Assembly (NCBI GenBank): GCA_028705545.1
Contig: JAQWDG010000105.1
Span: forward strand, 1 to 6,320
Reading direction: 5' to 3'
From: Methanoregula sp.
GTDB taxonomy: Archaea > Halobacteriota > Methanomicrobia > Methanomicrobiales > Methanospirillaceae
Length of the DNA stretch: 6,320 nt
In this document: in pieces, positions 1-5,643 of the stretch
How the letters are laid out: every line of letters starts with the position of its first letter
How positions within the stretch are numbered: the first letter of the stretch is position 1
Position numbers and translations under genes: made by a program
The notes under the pieces: generated by a model
The model's input: the letters and a program-made list of their open reading frames with translations, nothing else
Database searches by the model: none
What the model was told of the DNA's origin: nothing

Positions 1-58
1 GGAGTGTTGCGGTACTCCACTTCTTCCGGGGACTGCCGTTGAATGCAATGAGTTTCAT
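1..58 (-). CDS. Flavodoxin/NADPH-dependent FMN reductase-type flavoprotein, N-terminal fragment
   Basis: Read on the minus strand from an ATG at 58, the sequence gives 19 codons beginning MKLIAFNGSPRKKWSTATL and continues past the left edge without a stop. A short hydrophobic beta strand followed by NGSPRKxxxTATL is the classic FMN-phosphate-binding loop of the flavodoxin-like fold, as in iron-sulfur flavoproteins (Isf) and NADPH-dependent FMN reductases. These move electrons in the cytosol and are common in methanogens. A GAGGA Shine-Dalgarno sequence (64-68, minus strand) lies 5 bases before the ATG and supports the start. The gene has the same orientation as the ATPase operon but is separated from it by 138 bases, so it may be a separate unit. 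Only the first strand and loop are visible, so the exact subfamily cannot be told. Confidence 0.72.
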   Translation of the reverse strand, partial: MKLIAFNGSPRKKWSTATL

Positions 59-196
59 TTCTTTCCTCATGCGGAGGTCATCCGTACTCTCCTCTTTTTA
101 GTGCCCGGGTAATAGAATGAGCAGTAGGCTGGAGGAAACAAGGTTACAAGGGTGGCGGGTTTTTTAAAGGGTAAAATCCGGGTACCGGGAGCAGGG
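59..196 (-). other. Intergenic gap between ATPase gene and flavoprotein gene
   Basis: This 138-base gap lies downstream of the ATPase stop and upstream of the flavoprotein start, both on the minus strand. It contains T-runs on the minus strand (complement of 173-176) that could weakly end the ATPase operon. It also has AT-rich patches (about 160-168, and 95-101 as CTAAAAA on the minus strand) that could be TATA elements for the flavoprotein gene. None is strong enough to call separately. A CCGG-GTA-CCGG repeat near 179-189 is a short inverted repeat of unclear meaning. No further gene is supported here. Confidence 0.4.
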
Positions 197-994
197 TTAA
201 TCCGTATGGTGCAGGTCGGGATCGGGACCGGCATGCAGCAGCCCACCGGTCCGGATCGTCTCCCTCCACCGGGCCCACTGCTCGTCAATCTCGCGGACAT
301 ATGCCGCCGACTCCCGCTCATTTTCATCGGGTACGATGATCCCGGCAATGCCGCCGTCACGGAACCAGAGCCGGCGGGAACCCATAAGAGCAAGCACGGG
401 ATCGTGGGTGGCAATAAAGGTGATCTTCTCTTTTTGTACCAGGAGTTCGAGCGCCCGCCTCCGGTCGACCCCGGCGTTTTCGATCTCGTCAATGAGTACA
501 ATCGGCGACGGGCTCAAGAGCGCCGTATCGGCGATCATCAGAGCCCGGGACTGCCCGCCGCTCAACTGGGTGACCGATACGTTCCCGGTAAATTTTTCGC
601 CGCTCAAATCGTTTGCCGCGGCAAGGATGGCCCGGACAATCCCGTCGGGATCCGGGCTGATCCGTGACTCCGCATGGAGCATGAGAAACTCCTCTGCCGA
701 AAGGTCTACGATAAAATTCATCTGCTGCGAGAGCTGGGCCACCAGTTTCTGGCCCGTGGCCCGTACCACTGACGGGTCGACGGGTGAACCGTTGATGAGG
801 ACCCGGCGGCCGGTAACGGTGTCGCCCTGTGCAAGCGACTCGATATCTGCCAGAAACCGGCTCTTTCCCGAACCGGTGGGCCCGACAATACAGGTTATAT
901 CGCCCGCCCGGCAGGTGAGCGTCTGATCCTCCGCCCGTCCGTATTTGTTCCTGCCACCGGTGATGGTGAGCGAGCGGACGTTAGCCAGTTCCAT
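197..994 (-). CDS. Free-standing ABC-type ATPase (no permease partner in window)
   Basis: This 265-residue protein has a complete ABC nucleotide-binding domain. The Walker A is GPTGSGKS (38-45), a Q-loop glutamine lies at about 87-91, and the signature is LSGGQ (144-148). The Walker B is IVLIDE (165-170) with catalytic Glu170, and the H-switch is ATHD with His197. The D-loop region reads ENAGVD (172-177) in place of the usual SALD-type motif. There is no membrane segment and no second ABC domain. About 45 residues after the core form a charged, His- and Asp-rich tail. The start is supported by AGGAGG (1002-1007, minus strand) seven bases before the ATG. The gene follows the GTPase gene by only 12 bases, so it is the last gene of the operon. 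Annotation pipelines would call it an ABC transporter ATP-binding protein, but no transmembrane subunit accompanies it. A role in cytosolic cofactor or protein maturation is possible (inference). Confidence 0.9.
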   Translation of the reverse strand: MELANVRSLTITGGRNKYGRAEDQTLTCRAGDITCIVGPTGSGKSRFLADIESLAQGDTVTGRRVLINGSPVDPSVVRATGQKLVAQLSQQMNFIVDLSAEEFLMLHAESRISPDPDGIVRAILAAANDLSGEKFTGNVSVTQLSGGQSRALMIADTALLSPSPIVLIDEIENAGVDRRRALELLVQKEKITFIATHDPVLALMGSRRLWFRDGGIAGIIVPDENERESAAYVREIDEQWARWRETIRTGGLLHAGPDPDLHHTD

Positions 995-1006
995 GCCGGT
1001 TCCTCC

Positions 1007-1714
1007 TCATGGTTCCTCCCCCTCTTTTCTGGGGAACTCCATGTGTCGGACATTTCCTATCTGGTAGGTGGTTCCCACCCGGGTCTCCCCAAGGCAATAG
1101 GAGCAGAGCGCTGCCGGCATGGCAAACCGGAGCTCGGAGCCCTCGAACGATTTCATATCGGGGATCTCCCTGAAGTACCGCATCAGGTTCGTAATACCCT
1201 GGCCCGTAAGGCCGTTTACCATCACGATACCGGCCCGGGGATTTGCGCGGGAGACCCGGAAGGCAAATACCTCGCGTTCGGCCTGGGAAACGATATCGCC
1301 CTTGGTGACGACCACGATATCTGCGAGTCTGAGCATCGGCCCGATCTTCTTTGGCGTGTTGATACCGGAGAGGACGTCGATGACGCAAACCGCAGTAATA
1401 CCCCTGAGATGGGGCGAGCACCGGCAGCAGAGGCCGGCGCTCTCGGTGACAAGGAGATCGAATCCCTCGCGTTTTCCCCAGGCAACGCAGTCCTCGATGT
1501 TTGCCACAAAGAAATGGTCGGGACAGAGACCGCCAGACAAACCGGTGCAGACCGGGATCTGTGCCCTGCGGTAGATCTCCCCGTCATCGGACGAGATGCA
1601 GTCGAACTTTGCAACCCCCGCACGGACACCTTCTGCCTGCGCTGCCTGTACGAGGTGAAGGATGACAGCGGTTTTCCCGGACGAGGGCGGACCGGCAACA
1701 GTGATCAGTCTCAT
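1007..1714 (-). CDS. Cysteine-rich SIMIBI GTPase, HypB/UreG/CobW-like
   Basis: This 235-residue protein has a P-loop GPPSSGKT (8-15), a switch-type motif TESAG (90-94) after a hydrophobic strand, a G4 motif TKGD (137-140) for guanine recognition, and a G5-like VNGLTGQG (166-173). The order matches SIMIBI metallochaperone GTPases such as HypB and UreG, which use GTP hydrolysis to deliver nickel or similar metals. Ten cysteines are present: CPDH (64-67) sits where UreG has its nickel-binding CPH motif, CCRC (96-99) directly follows the switch, and CSYC (204-207) lies near the C-terminus. These could bind metal or an Fe-S cluster (inference). The ATG overlaps the upstream gene's stop as ATGA (1711-1714), implying translational coupling, and there is no strong Shine-Dalgarno sequence of its own. 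It lacks the N-terminal His-rich tail of many HypB proteins, and the metal served is unknown. Confidence 0.85.
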   Translation of the reverse strand: MRLITVAGPPSSGKTAVILHLVQAAQAEGVRAGVAKFDCISSDDGEIYRRAQIPVCTGLSGGLCPDHFFVANIEDCVAWGKREGFDLLVTESAGLCCRCSPHLRGITAVCVIDVLSGINTPKKIGPMLRLADIVVVTKGDIVSQAEREVFAFRVSRANPRAGIVMVNGLTGQGITNLMRYFREIPDMKSFEGSELRFAMPAALCSYCLGETRVGTTYQIGNVRHMEFPRKEGEEP

Positions 1715-2952
1715 GAATAATTCCCGGAAAAGACCGCAGCAAATTCACGGCTGACCATTTCGGTTTCTTTGCCGATATCGTGTCCGCGGATATAGTCCCA
1801 ACCGATCCAGGAAAACGCCGTGTCGCGGGGAACGCATGGTGGGACATCGGGCACCATGCTCGGGAAATGCACGCCCGAGAGGAGCGAACCGGTCTCTTTT
1901 CCGGCAAGGAATTTGATGAGCAAATCGAGATCCGTGCTGTGGTCGCGCTTCACGATCATGGTGACGGGGCTCACAATGGCGCCCTCTTCCGGCCAGACTA
2001 TCGTGACGTTACGGGTGTTTTTTGCAAGGTTTGCAAAGAAAAACGGCATGATCGAGATTGCCGGACCACCGGCTTTTGACCCGGCGTTTTTTACCATCTG
2101 GGCCGGGTGGACGGCAGAAGAGATCGAGCGGGCAAGCATGCGAATACCCTCCAGACCCATCTCCTTATAGAGCGTGAGAAGCACGGTCTCGCAGAAGAAC
2201 CCGTCCTGGCCCCGGATCGCAACCGATCCCGTAAACTCCGGGTGAAGGAGATCCGTCCAGCGCTCCGGGATCTGCCGGTCCCCGATACGGGTATTATCGA
2301 CCACCATGACCTCGATGTTTGCGCCAATTACCGAGTAGTGCCCGTCCGGATCGGCAAGATCGAGACGATCGTACGTTGGGGAAGCATGCTCTATGACATC
2401 GGAAAAATAGCCCTTGTTTTTGAACCGTTCGAAGAAATCGCGGTGGTAGTAACCGTTCAGGCCCGGGGAGATCACGATATCAGGCATGTCGATGAGGTCT
2501 TTAAATTTCGGGATATGGGTGTAGTATGCAAGCTGGTTGTTCGCATTGGATTCAATAAGGTACGAGAACGGCGGTTTCCCGCCCCACTCGCGGGAGACAA
2601 ACTGCGTAAACGCAGAATCGAAGGGAATCTTGACCGGGCAGGGCATGAGTCCCAGGAACTGGAGATCGCGCTGATTGTAGCTCCGGGCCGCAAGCGATCT
2701 GTTTTCCGGCGTGCGGTACGCGGCAGCGTGCTCTTTTGCAAGCGCGATAAAGCCTGCGCAGTCGATATTTTTGTCGCGGAGCGCGTCTTCAAGGGTGAGA
2801 TAGACAGCCTTCTCCGACCGGCTCGGGGCATCCCTGAGTTCGGCAAGACTGTACGACTCGAAAAGCTGCTCCAGTTCCGGGTACCGGGAGAGCACGGACC
2901 GGATGGAGTGGTTCGGGACGATATAGACAGGATCGTCGGTATTTTCTTTCAT
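1711..2952 (-). CDS. Cytoplasmic DUF1858-PBP2 solute-binding-protein-like fusion
   Basis: This 413-residue protein has two parts. Residues about 8-75 resemble DUF1858: a SIRSVLSRYPELEQLF helix at 16-31, then LTLEDALRDKNID at 52-64. Residues about 95-400 look like a type 2 periplasmic-binding fold of the iron/ABC-substrate type: LGLMPCPVKIPF (100-111), the strand PDIVISPGLNGYY (157-169), and ERWTDLLHPEFTGSVAI (230-246), a common PBP2 segment. The N-terminus is polar (MKENTDDPVY), with no signal peptide, lipobox or membrane segment, so the protein should stay in the cytosol, unlike ordinary solute-binding proteins. It is the first gene of the operon. A weak GAGATGTGA-like ribosome site precedes the ATG, and a possible TATA element (GATAAATT, about 2989-2996 on the minus strand) lies upstream. 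The ligand is unknown. The domain calls come from pattern recognition, not a search. Confidence 0.82.
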   Translation of the reverse strand: MKENTDDPVYIVPNHSIRSVLSRYPELEQLFESYSLAELRDAPSRSEKAVYLTLEDALRDKNIDCAGFIALAKEHAAAYRTPENRSLAARSYNQRDLQFLGLMPCPVKIPFDSAFTQFVSREWGGKPPFSYLIESNANNQLAYYTHIPKFKDLIDMPDIVISPGLNGYYHRDFFERFKNKGYFSDVIEHASPTYDRLDLADPDGHYSVIGANIEVMVVDNTRIGDRQIPERWTDLLHPEFTGSVAIRGQDGFFCETVLLTLYKEMGLEGIRMLARSISSAVHPAQMVKNAGSKAGGPAISIMPFFFANLAKNTRNVTIVWPEEGAIVSPVTMIVKRDHSTDLDLLIKFLAGKETGSLLSGVHFPSMVPDVPPCVPRDTAFSWIGWDYIRGHDIGKETEMVSREFAAVFSGNYS

Positions 2953-3010
2953 TCGTCACATCTCTTTATCGTTGGCCAGACCGCCGGAATTTATCAGGTT
3001 CAAATCGGCA

Positions 3011-3027
3011 TTCCTGCAAGACAGGAA
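3011..3027. other. Short perfect hairpin in the gap
   Basis: TTCCTG and CAGGAA form a perfect 6-bp stem around a 5-base loop (CAAGA). It lies between the methyltransferase gene and the solute-binding-like gene, just upstream of that operon's possible promoter. It could be part of the methyltransferase transcript's 3' end, a protein site, or chance. There is no adjoining T-run. Confidence 0.3.
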
Positions 3028-3042
3028 ATGACATTTGTGATA

Positions 3043-3071
3043 GCCGGACCGGAAAAGAAAAAGGTCCCGGC
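3043..3071 (-). terminator. Possible terminator of the methyltransferase gene
   Basis: Read on the minus strand, about 22 bases after the methyltransferase stop, GCCGGGACC pairs with GGTCCGGC. This gives an 8-bp stem with one bulged G and a loop that begins TTTTTCTTTT. Archaeal RNA polymerase stops mainly at T-rich non-template tracts, and this is the only such tract in the 140-base gap. It fits separation of the methyltransferase transcript from the downstream operon, although read-through is possible. Confidence 0.4.
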
Positions 3072-3092
3072 CGGACACTTTGCGATCCCGTC

Positions 3093-4352
3093 CTAGCGGG
3101 AATCCACCGGGACAGAGAACTTTCGTTCCCAGGGAGGGCGGAAAAACTCGTGGACACTCATGTTGATCGGGTACCCGGACTGTCCGGCAGGACTATTCGG
3201 TTTCTGGCCGATCAGCATAGTGACCCCGTCGTCGGTCCTGAATGGATCGGGGATCTTTACGGTCCGGATGAGTTCCATACCGGCCTGCGTGAGCGCTTCA
3301 ACGTACCGTCCGGTCACAAACGGCCGGGGTGCGCCGCCCCGCCTCCGCCACTCCGGTTCATCGGAGAAACGCCACATCCTTCCTTCCAGGTCCCGGATAC
3401 AGTCCTTTTCCCGCTCCCCGTCTCCCCCCTGGACATTGACAAAGTACCCGCCGGGGTTGAGCGCATCGCAGATCCGCGGGAGCATCTCAGGGCGTTTGCC
3501 GCAGGGTGTGGACGACGAGAGGATTATATCGTACCCCCGGCCAAAATCGTCCCGGAAAAAGTCTCCGGCCCAGGTGGTGACCTGTTGCCTGGCACCATAC
3601 TGTGCGATGGAAGAACGGGCCGCTCCGATGACTTCAGGGAGATCGAAGACCGTGCATCGCATGTCCGGGTTGAGCCGGGCAAGTGCAATGGCGTACAGTC
3701 CATGGCCTCCCCCGAGATCGAGCATCCGTGGAGCCTCCGGTAGCCCGGGAAGCTCCATAATCTCACGGACCACGGTCTGGAGCCTTCCCGTGAGGGCATT
3801 AGCGGCCATGGACGGCAGTACCATGGTGAGGAAAAACTCCTTCTTGTCGTAGGAGACTGGCCCGGTGCCAATAATATCGGGGAGCCGCAGCCAGAGTTCG
3901 TGCGTGCGGATCATGAGTTTTTTTATATATTCGTCCTGCGAGTAGGGGGAGTCGCGTCCGAGAAATGCCGTTGCACCGGGTGTATTGACATACCGGTCCC
4001 CGGTTTTTTTGACAAAACCGCAGGAACACAGAACCTCCAGGAGTTCCGGGATCTGGTCTGAACCCGGGTAGTGCTGCGCCACGGTCTCACTGGTGACCGG
4101 AACGGTGAGGTGATCGAACATGCCAATGCTTACCGCACTGGCCAGCGCGAAAAACCGGTATGCCTCTGATGCCATGCTGTTGACCCTTGTATAAAACTCG
4201 TCAGGGTCTGGTTCAGGGGGCAGGATAAACGAGCGGAGCACCGCATCCTCTTCGGGGTTCCCGGTCAGGAACGAACCCTTTTTTCCCCGGTACACAGACA
4301 GGTCTGCGGGCCGGGACATATAGTAGAGGGATTCCTGGCAGGGAACAAACAT
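3093..4352 (-). CDS. SAM-dependent methyltransferase, O-methyltransferase family 2 fold
   Basis: This 419-residue protein has an N-terminal winged-helix dimerisation-like region (about 60-135, including YRFFALASAVSIGMFDHL) and a C-terminal Rossmann methyltransferase domain. SAM motif I is LDLGGGHG (211-218), the acidic ribose-binding position is Asp237 in VFDLPE, GDFF is at 263-266, the RGYDIILSSS strand is at 272-281, and NPGGYF is at 299-304. This is the caffeate/acetylserotonin methyltransferase architecture. However, the region that normally holds the catalytic His (HDW-like) reads SSSTPCGKRPEM, so ordinary O-methylation by His general base is doubtful. A 35-residue tail follows the core and contains MSVHEFFRPPWERKF. 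The first ATG at 4352 is used here. An ATG at 4319 (residue 12) is also possible, since neither has a good Shine-Dalgarno sequence and TATA spacing fits either. The gene is divergent from the cysteine desulfurase. Its substrate is unknown. Confidence 0.85.
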   Translation of the reverse strand: MFVPCQESLYYMSRPADLSVYRGKKGSFLTGNPEEDAVLRSFILPPEPDPDEFYTRVNSMASEAYRFFALASAVSIGMFDHLTVPVTSETVAQHYPGSDQIPELLEVLCSCGFVKKTGDRYVNTPGATAFLGRDSPYSQDEYIKKLMIRTHELWLRLPDIIGTGPVSYDKKEFFLTMVLPSMAANALTGRLQTVVREIMELPGLPEAPRMLDLGGGHGLYAIALARLNPDMRCTVFDLPEVIGAARSSIAQYGARQQVTTWAGDFFRDDFGRGYDIILSSSTPCGKRPEMLPRICDALNPGGYFVNVQGGDGEREKDCIRDLEGRMWRFSDEPEWRRRGGAPRPFVTGRYVEALTQAGMELIRTVKIPDPFRTDDGVTMLIGQKPNSPAGQSGYPINMSVHEFFRPPWERKFSVPVDSR

Positions 4353-4371
4353 ACCTTAGTATTTCCATTAA

Positions 4372-4383
4372 TTTTATTAATAG
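4372..4383 (-). promoter_or_regulatory. TATA-like element for the methyltransferase
   Basis: On the minus strand this reads TATTAATAAAAT, within a TTAAT-TTT-ATTAA palindrome (4368-4380). An archaeal TATA box lies roughly 25 bases before the transcript start, so transcription would begin near 4350. That gives either a nearly leaderless message from the ATG at 4352 or a short leader to the ATG at 4319. Confidence 0.45.
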
Positions 4384-4386
4384 GTT

Positions 4387-4404
4387 ATGGAAGCATATTT
4401 CCAT
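4387..4404. repeat. Inverted repeat ATGGAA-N6-TTCCAT
   Basis: Two perfect 6-base arms (4387-4392 and 4399-4404) surround a 6-base spacer. The right arm is shared with the second copy of the 12-base direct repeat. The dyad lies a few bases upstream of the plus-strand TATA-like box. This placement would suit a dimeric winged-helix regulator acting on the desulfurase promoter. Confidence 0.45.
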
Positions 4405-4410
4405 CAAACC

Positions 4411-4423
4411 ATTATTAAATAAT
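4411..4423 (+). promoter_or_regulatory. TATA-like element for the desulfurase
   Basis: ATTATTAAATAAT is a perfect 13-base palindrome made only of A and T. Used as a TATA box, it predicts a transcript start near 4440-4445. That lies downstream of the first in-frame ATG at 4429, so it favours translation from the ATG at 4492. Confidence 0.5.
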
Positions 4424-4491
4424 GTACAATGACAAATCCTATCAGGAACAGGTCCGGGAAAAATCCCCGCCAAACCAAGGATAATGCTCCC

Positions 4492-5643
4492 ATGGATCCT
4501 CCCCAGGTATACCTCAACAATGCAGCAACGAGCTGGCCCAAACCGCCGGGTGTGATCGCTGCCGTGAACGAAGCGCTGCGCCTGCCGTTTTCCGAGGCCG
4601 GGCGTTCCGCCGGTGGACTTTCTTCGGACTGTGTTGCCGATACACGCGGAACGGTTGCCCGGTATCTCCACGCACCGGATCCCAATCACGTGATATTCTG
4701 TGCAAATGCCACCGATGCACTCAATATACTCATCCAGGGATTTGCAAAAAAGGAAGGAAAACCCTTCCATGTCATTACCACCCAGACCGACCACAACTCC
4801 GTGATCCGGCCCCTGCGGACACTCGAAGCAGAGGGCCGGTGCCGGGTCACGGTAGTCCCCTGCACGGGCAGCCACGTGGAGCCGGCCGCCGTTGCCGGGG
4901 CGATCCGGCCGGATACCCGGCTCGCGGTGATCTCGCACGGGTCAAACGTCCTTGGATCCGTGCAGGACATTGCCGCTATCGGCAGGCTCCTGCAGGAGCG
5001 GGGGATATTTTTTATTGCCGACGGGGCGCAGACCGCCGGCCTCGTACCCCTCGATCTCAGGAACCTGCCGGTCGATGCGTTCGTTTTTACCGGCCACAAG
5101 TACCTCTTCGGTTTTCCCGGTACCGGCGGGTTTTATCTCCGCGATCCTGCACGGATCGCCCCGACCCGGCAGGGGGGGACCGGGACGGATTCCAAAAACC
5201 CGTTCCAGCCCGGGGGCATGCCGGAGAAGTTCGAAGCCGGGACACATAATTACCCGGGACTTGTCTCGCTTGCCGCAGGGATTTCGTTCCTGGAGCAGAC
5301 CGGGGCCGATGCCGTGACACGGTGTATCCGCAAACAGACTGCAATCTTTCTTGAGGAGTTCCTGGCAACCGATGCGATACAGGTATACAACCCGTCACCC
5401 GAGCTTCCGGTGATCTCTTTTAATATCCGTGGCCTTGGAAACGACGACGCGGGTTTTGTCCTCCGGAAGATGTACGGGATCGTCACCCGGACCGGCCTGC
5501 ACTGCGCCCCGCTCATCCATGAGCGGATCGATGGCGGCAGCGGCTGCGTCCGGATAAGCCCGTCTGTCCTGACACCGCAGGATGACTGCCGCCATGCCGC
5601 GGAGTGCATCCGGGAGGTGGCGGACCGTGCCAATAGCAGCTGA
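4492..5643 (+). CDS. Cysteine desulfurase-like class V aminotransferase (EF2568 type)
   Basis: This 383-residue PLP enzyme is predicted to remove sulfur (or selenium) from cysteine to form a persulfide. The N-terminal VYLNNAATSWPKP (6-18) is typical of the family. His101 in TDHNS stacks on PLP, Asp177 in ADGAQ contacts the ring nitrogen, and Lys203 in FTGHKYLFG is the Schiff-base lysine. Cys338 in RTGLHCAP sits where EF2568/SufS-like enzymes have the persulfide cysteine, and VRISPSVLT (353-361) follows as expected. The frame is open back to an ATG at 4429, which would add 21 atypical residues. The start at 4492 is preferred because AAGGA (4477-4481) precedes it by 10 bases, family members begin near this point, and the TATA-like box at 4411-4423 is too close to 4429. 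It is divergent from the methyltransferase and overlaps the next gene. It lacks the usual scaffold neighbour IscU or SufBC. Confidence 0.88.
   Translation: MDPPQVYLNNAATSWPKPPGVIAAVNEALRLPFSEAGRSAGGLSSDCVADTRGTVARYLHAPDPNHVIFCANATDALNILIQGFAKKEGKPFHVITTQTDHNSVIRPLRTLEAEGRCRVTVVPCTGSHVEPAAVAGAIRPDTRLAVISHGSNVLGSVQDIAAIGRLLQERGIFFIADGAQTAGLVPLDLRNLPVDAFVFTGHKYLFGFPGTGGFYLRDPARIAPTRQGGTGTDSKNPFQPGGMPEKFEAGTHNYPGLVSLAAGISFLEQTGADAVTRCIRKQTAIFLEEFLATDAIQVYNPSPELPVISFNIRGLGNDDAGFVLRKMYGIVTRTGLHCAPLIHERIDGGSGCVRISPSVLTPQDDCRHAAECIREVADRANSS
5612..5620 (+). promoter_or_regulatory. Shine-Dalgarno site inside the desulfurase gene
   Basis: GGGAGGTGG contains GGAGGTG, near-complementary to the archaeal 16S rRNA 3' end, and ends seven bases before the GTG at 5627. 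It lies within the last codons of the desulfurase and decides the start of the small downstream gene. Confidence 0.65.

Larger units (their letters stand above)
4360..4407. repeat. 12-base direct repeat, probable operator
   Basis: TATTTCCATTAA (4360-4371) and TATTTCCATCAA (4396-4407) match at 11 of 12 positions and start 36 bases apart. They flank the TATA-like element of the methyltransferase promoter. An inverted copy of the core, ATGGAA, lies at 4387-4392. Repeated short motifs in a divergent promoter suggest a regulator-binding site; the HxlR-type regulator in this window is one candidate (inference). Confidence 0.5.
4353..4491. promoter_or_regulatory. Divergent promoter region between methyltransferase and desulfurase
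   Basis: This 139-base region is far richer in A and T (about 4355-4430) than the flanking genes. It separates the minus-strand methyltransferase from the plus-strand desulfurase. It carries two AT-only TATA-like elements, one placed for each direction, plus repeated TTCCAT motifs between and beside them. The last 60 bases (4430-4491) would be the desulfurase leader if translation starts at 4492. Confidence 0.65.

Noticed and set aside
1043..1720. Plus-strand open frame (225 codons) opposite the GTPase gene
   Set aside because: It is the mirror of a gene with clear GTPase motifs, and it has no motif or upstream signals of its own.
2953..3092. Riboswitch upstream of the solute-binding-like operon
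   Set aside because: The gap has two simple hairpins but no conserved core of a known riboswitch class, and one hairpin fits better as the methyltransferase 3' end.
2107..3096. Long plus-strand open frame (329 codons) opposite the solute-binding-like gene
   Set aside because: It is antisense to a well-supported gene, runs through the intergenic gap, has no recognisable motif or ribosome site, and is rich in charged residues, as mirror frames of GC-rich genes usually are.
4429..4491. Extended N-terminus for the desulfurase from the ATG at 4429
   Set aside because: There is no Shine-Dalgarno sequence, the 21 residues are unlike the family, and the TATA-like box at 4411-4423 would place the transcript start after this ATG.
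4213..4938. Minus-strand open frame (241 codons) spanning the divergent promoter
   Set aside because: It crosses the AT-rich promoter region and overlaps the 5' ends of two recognisable genes. Its translation shows no family motif.
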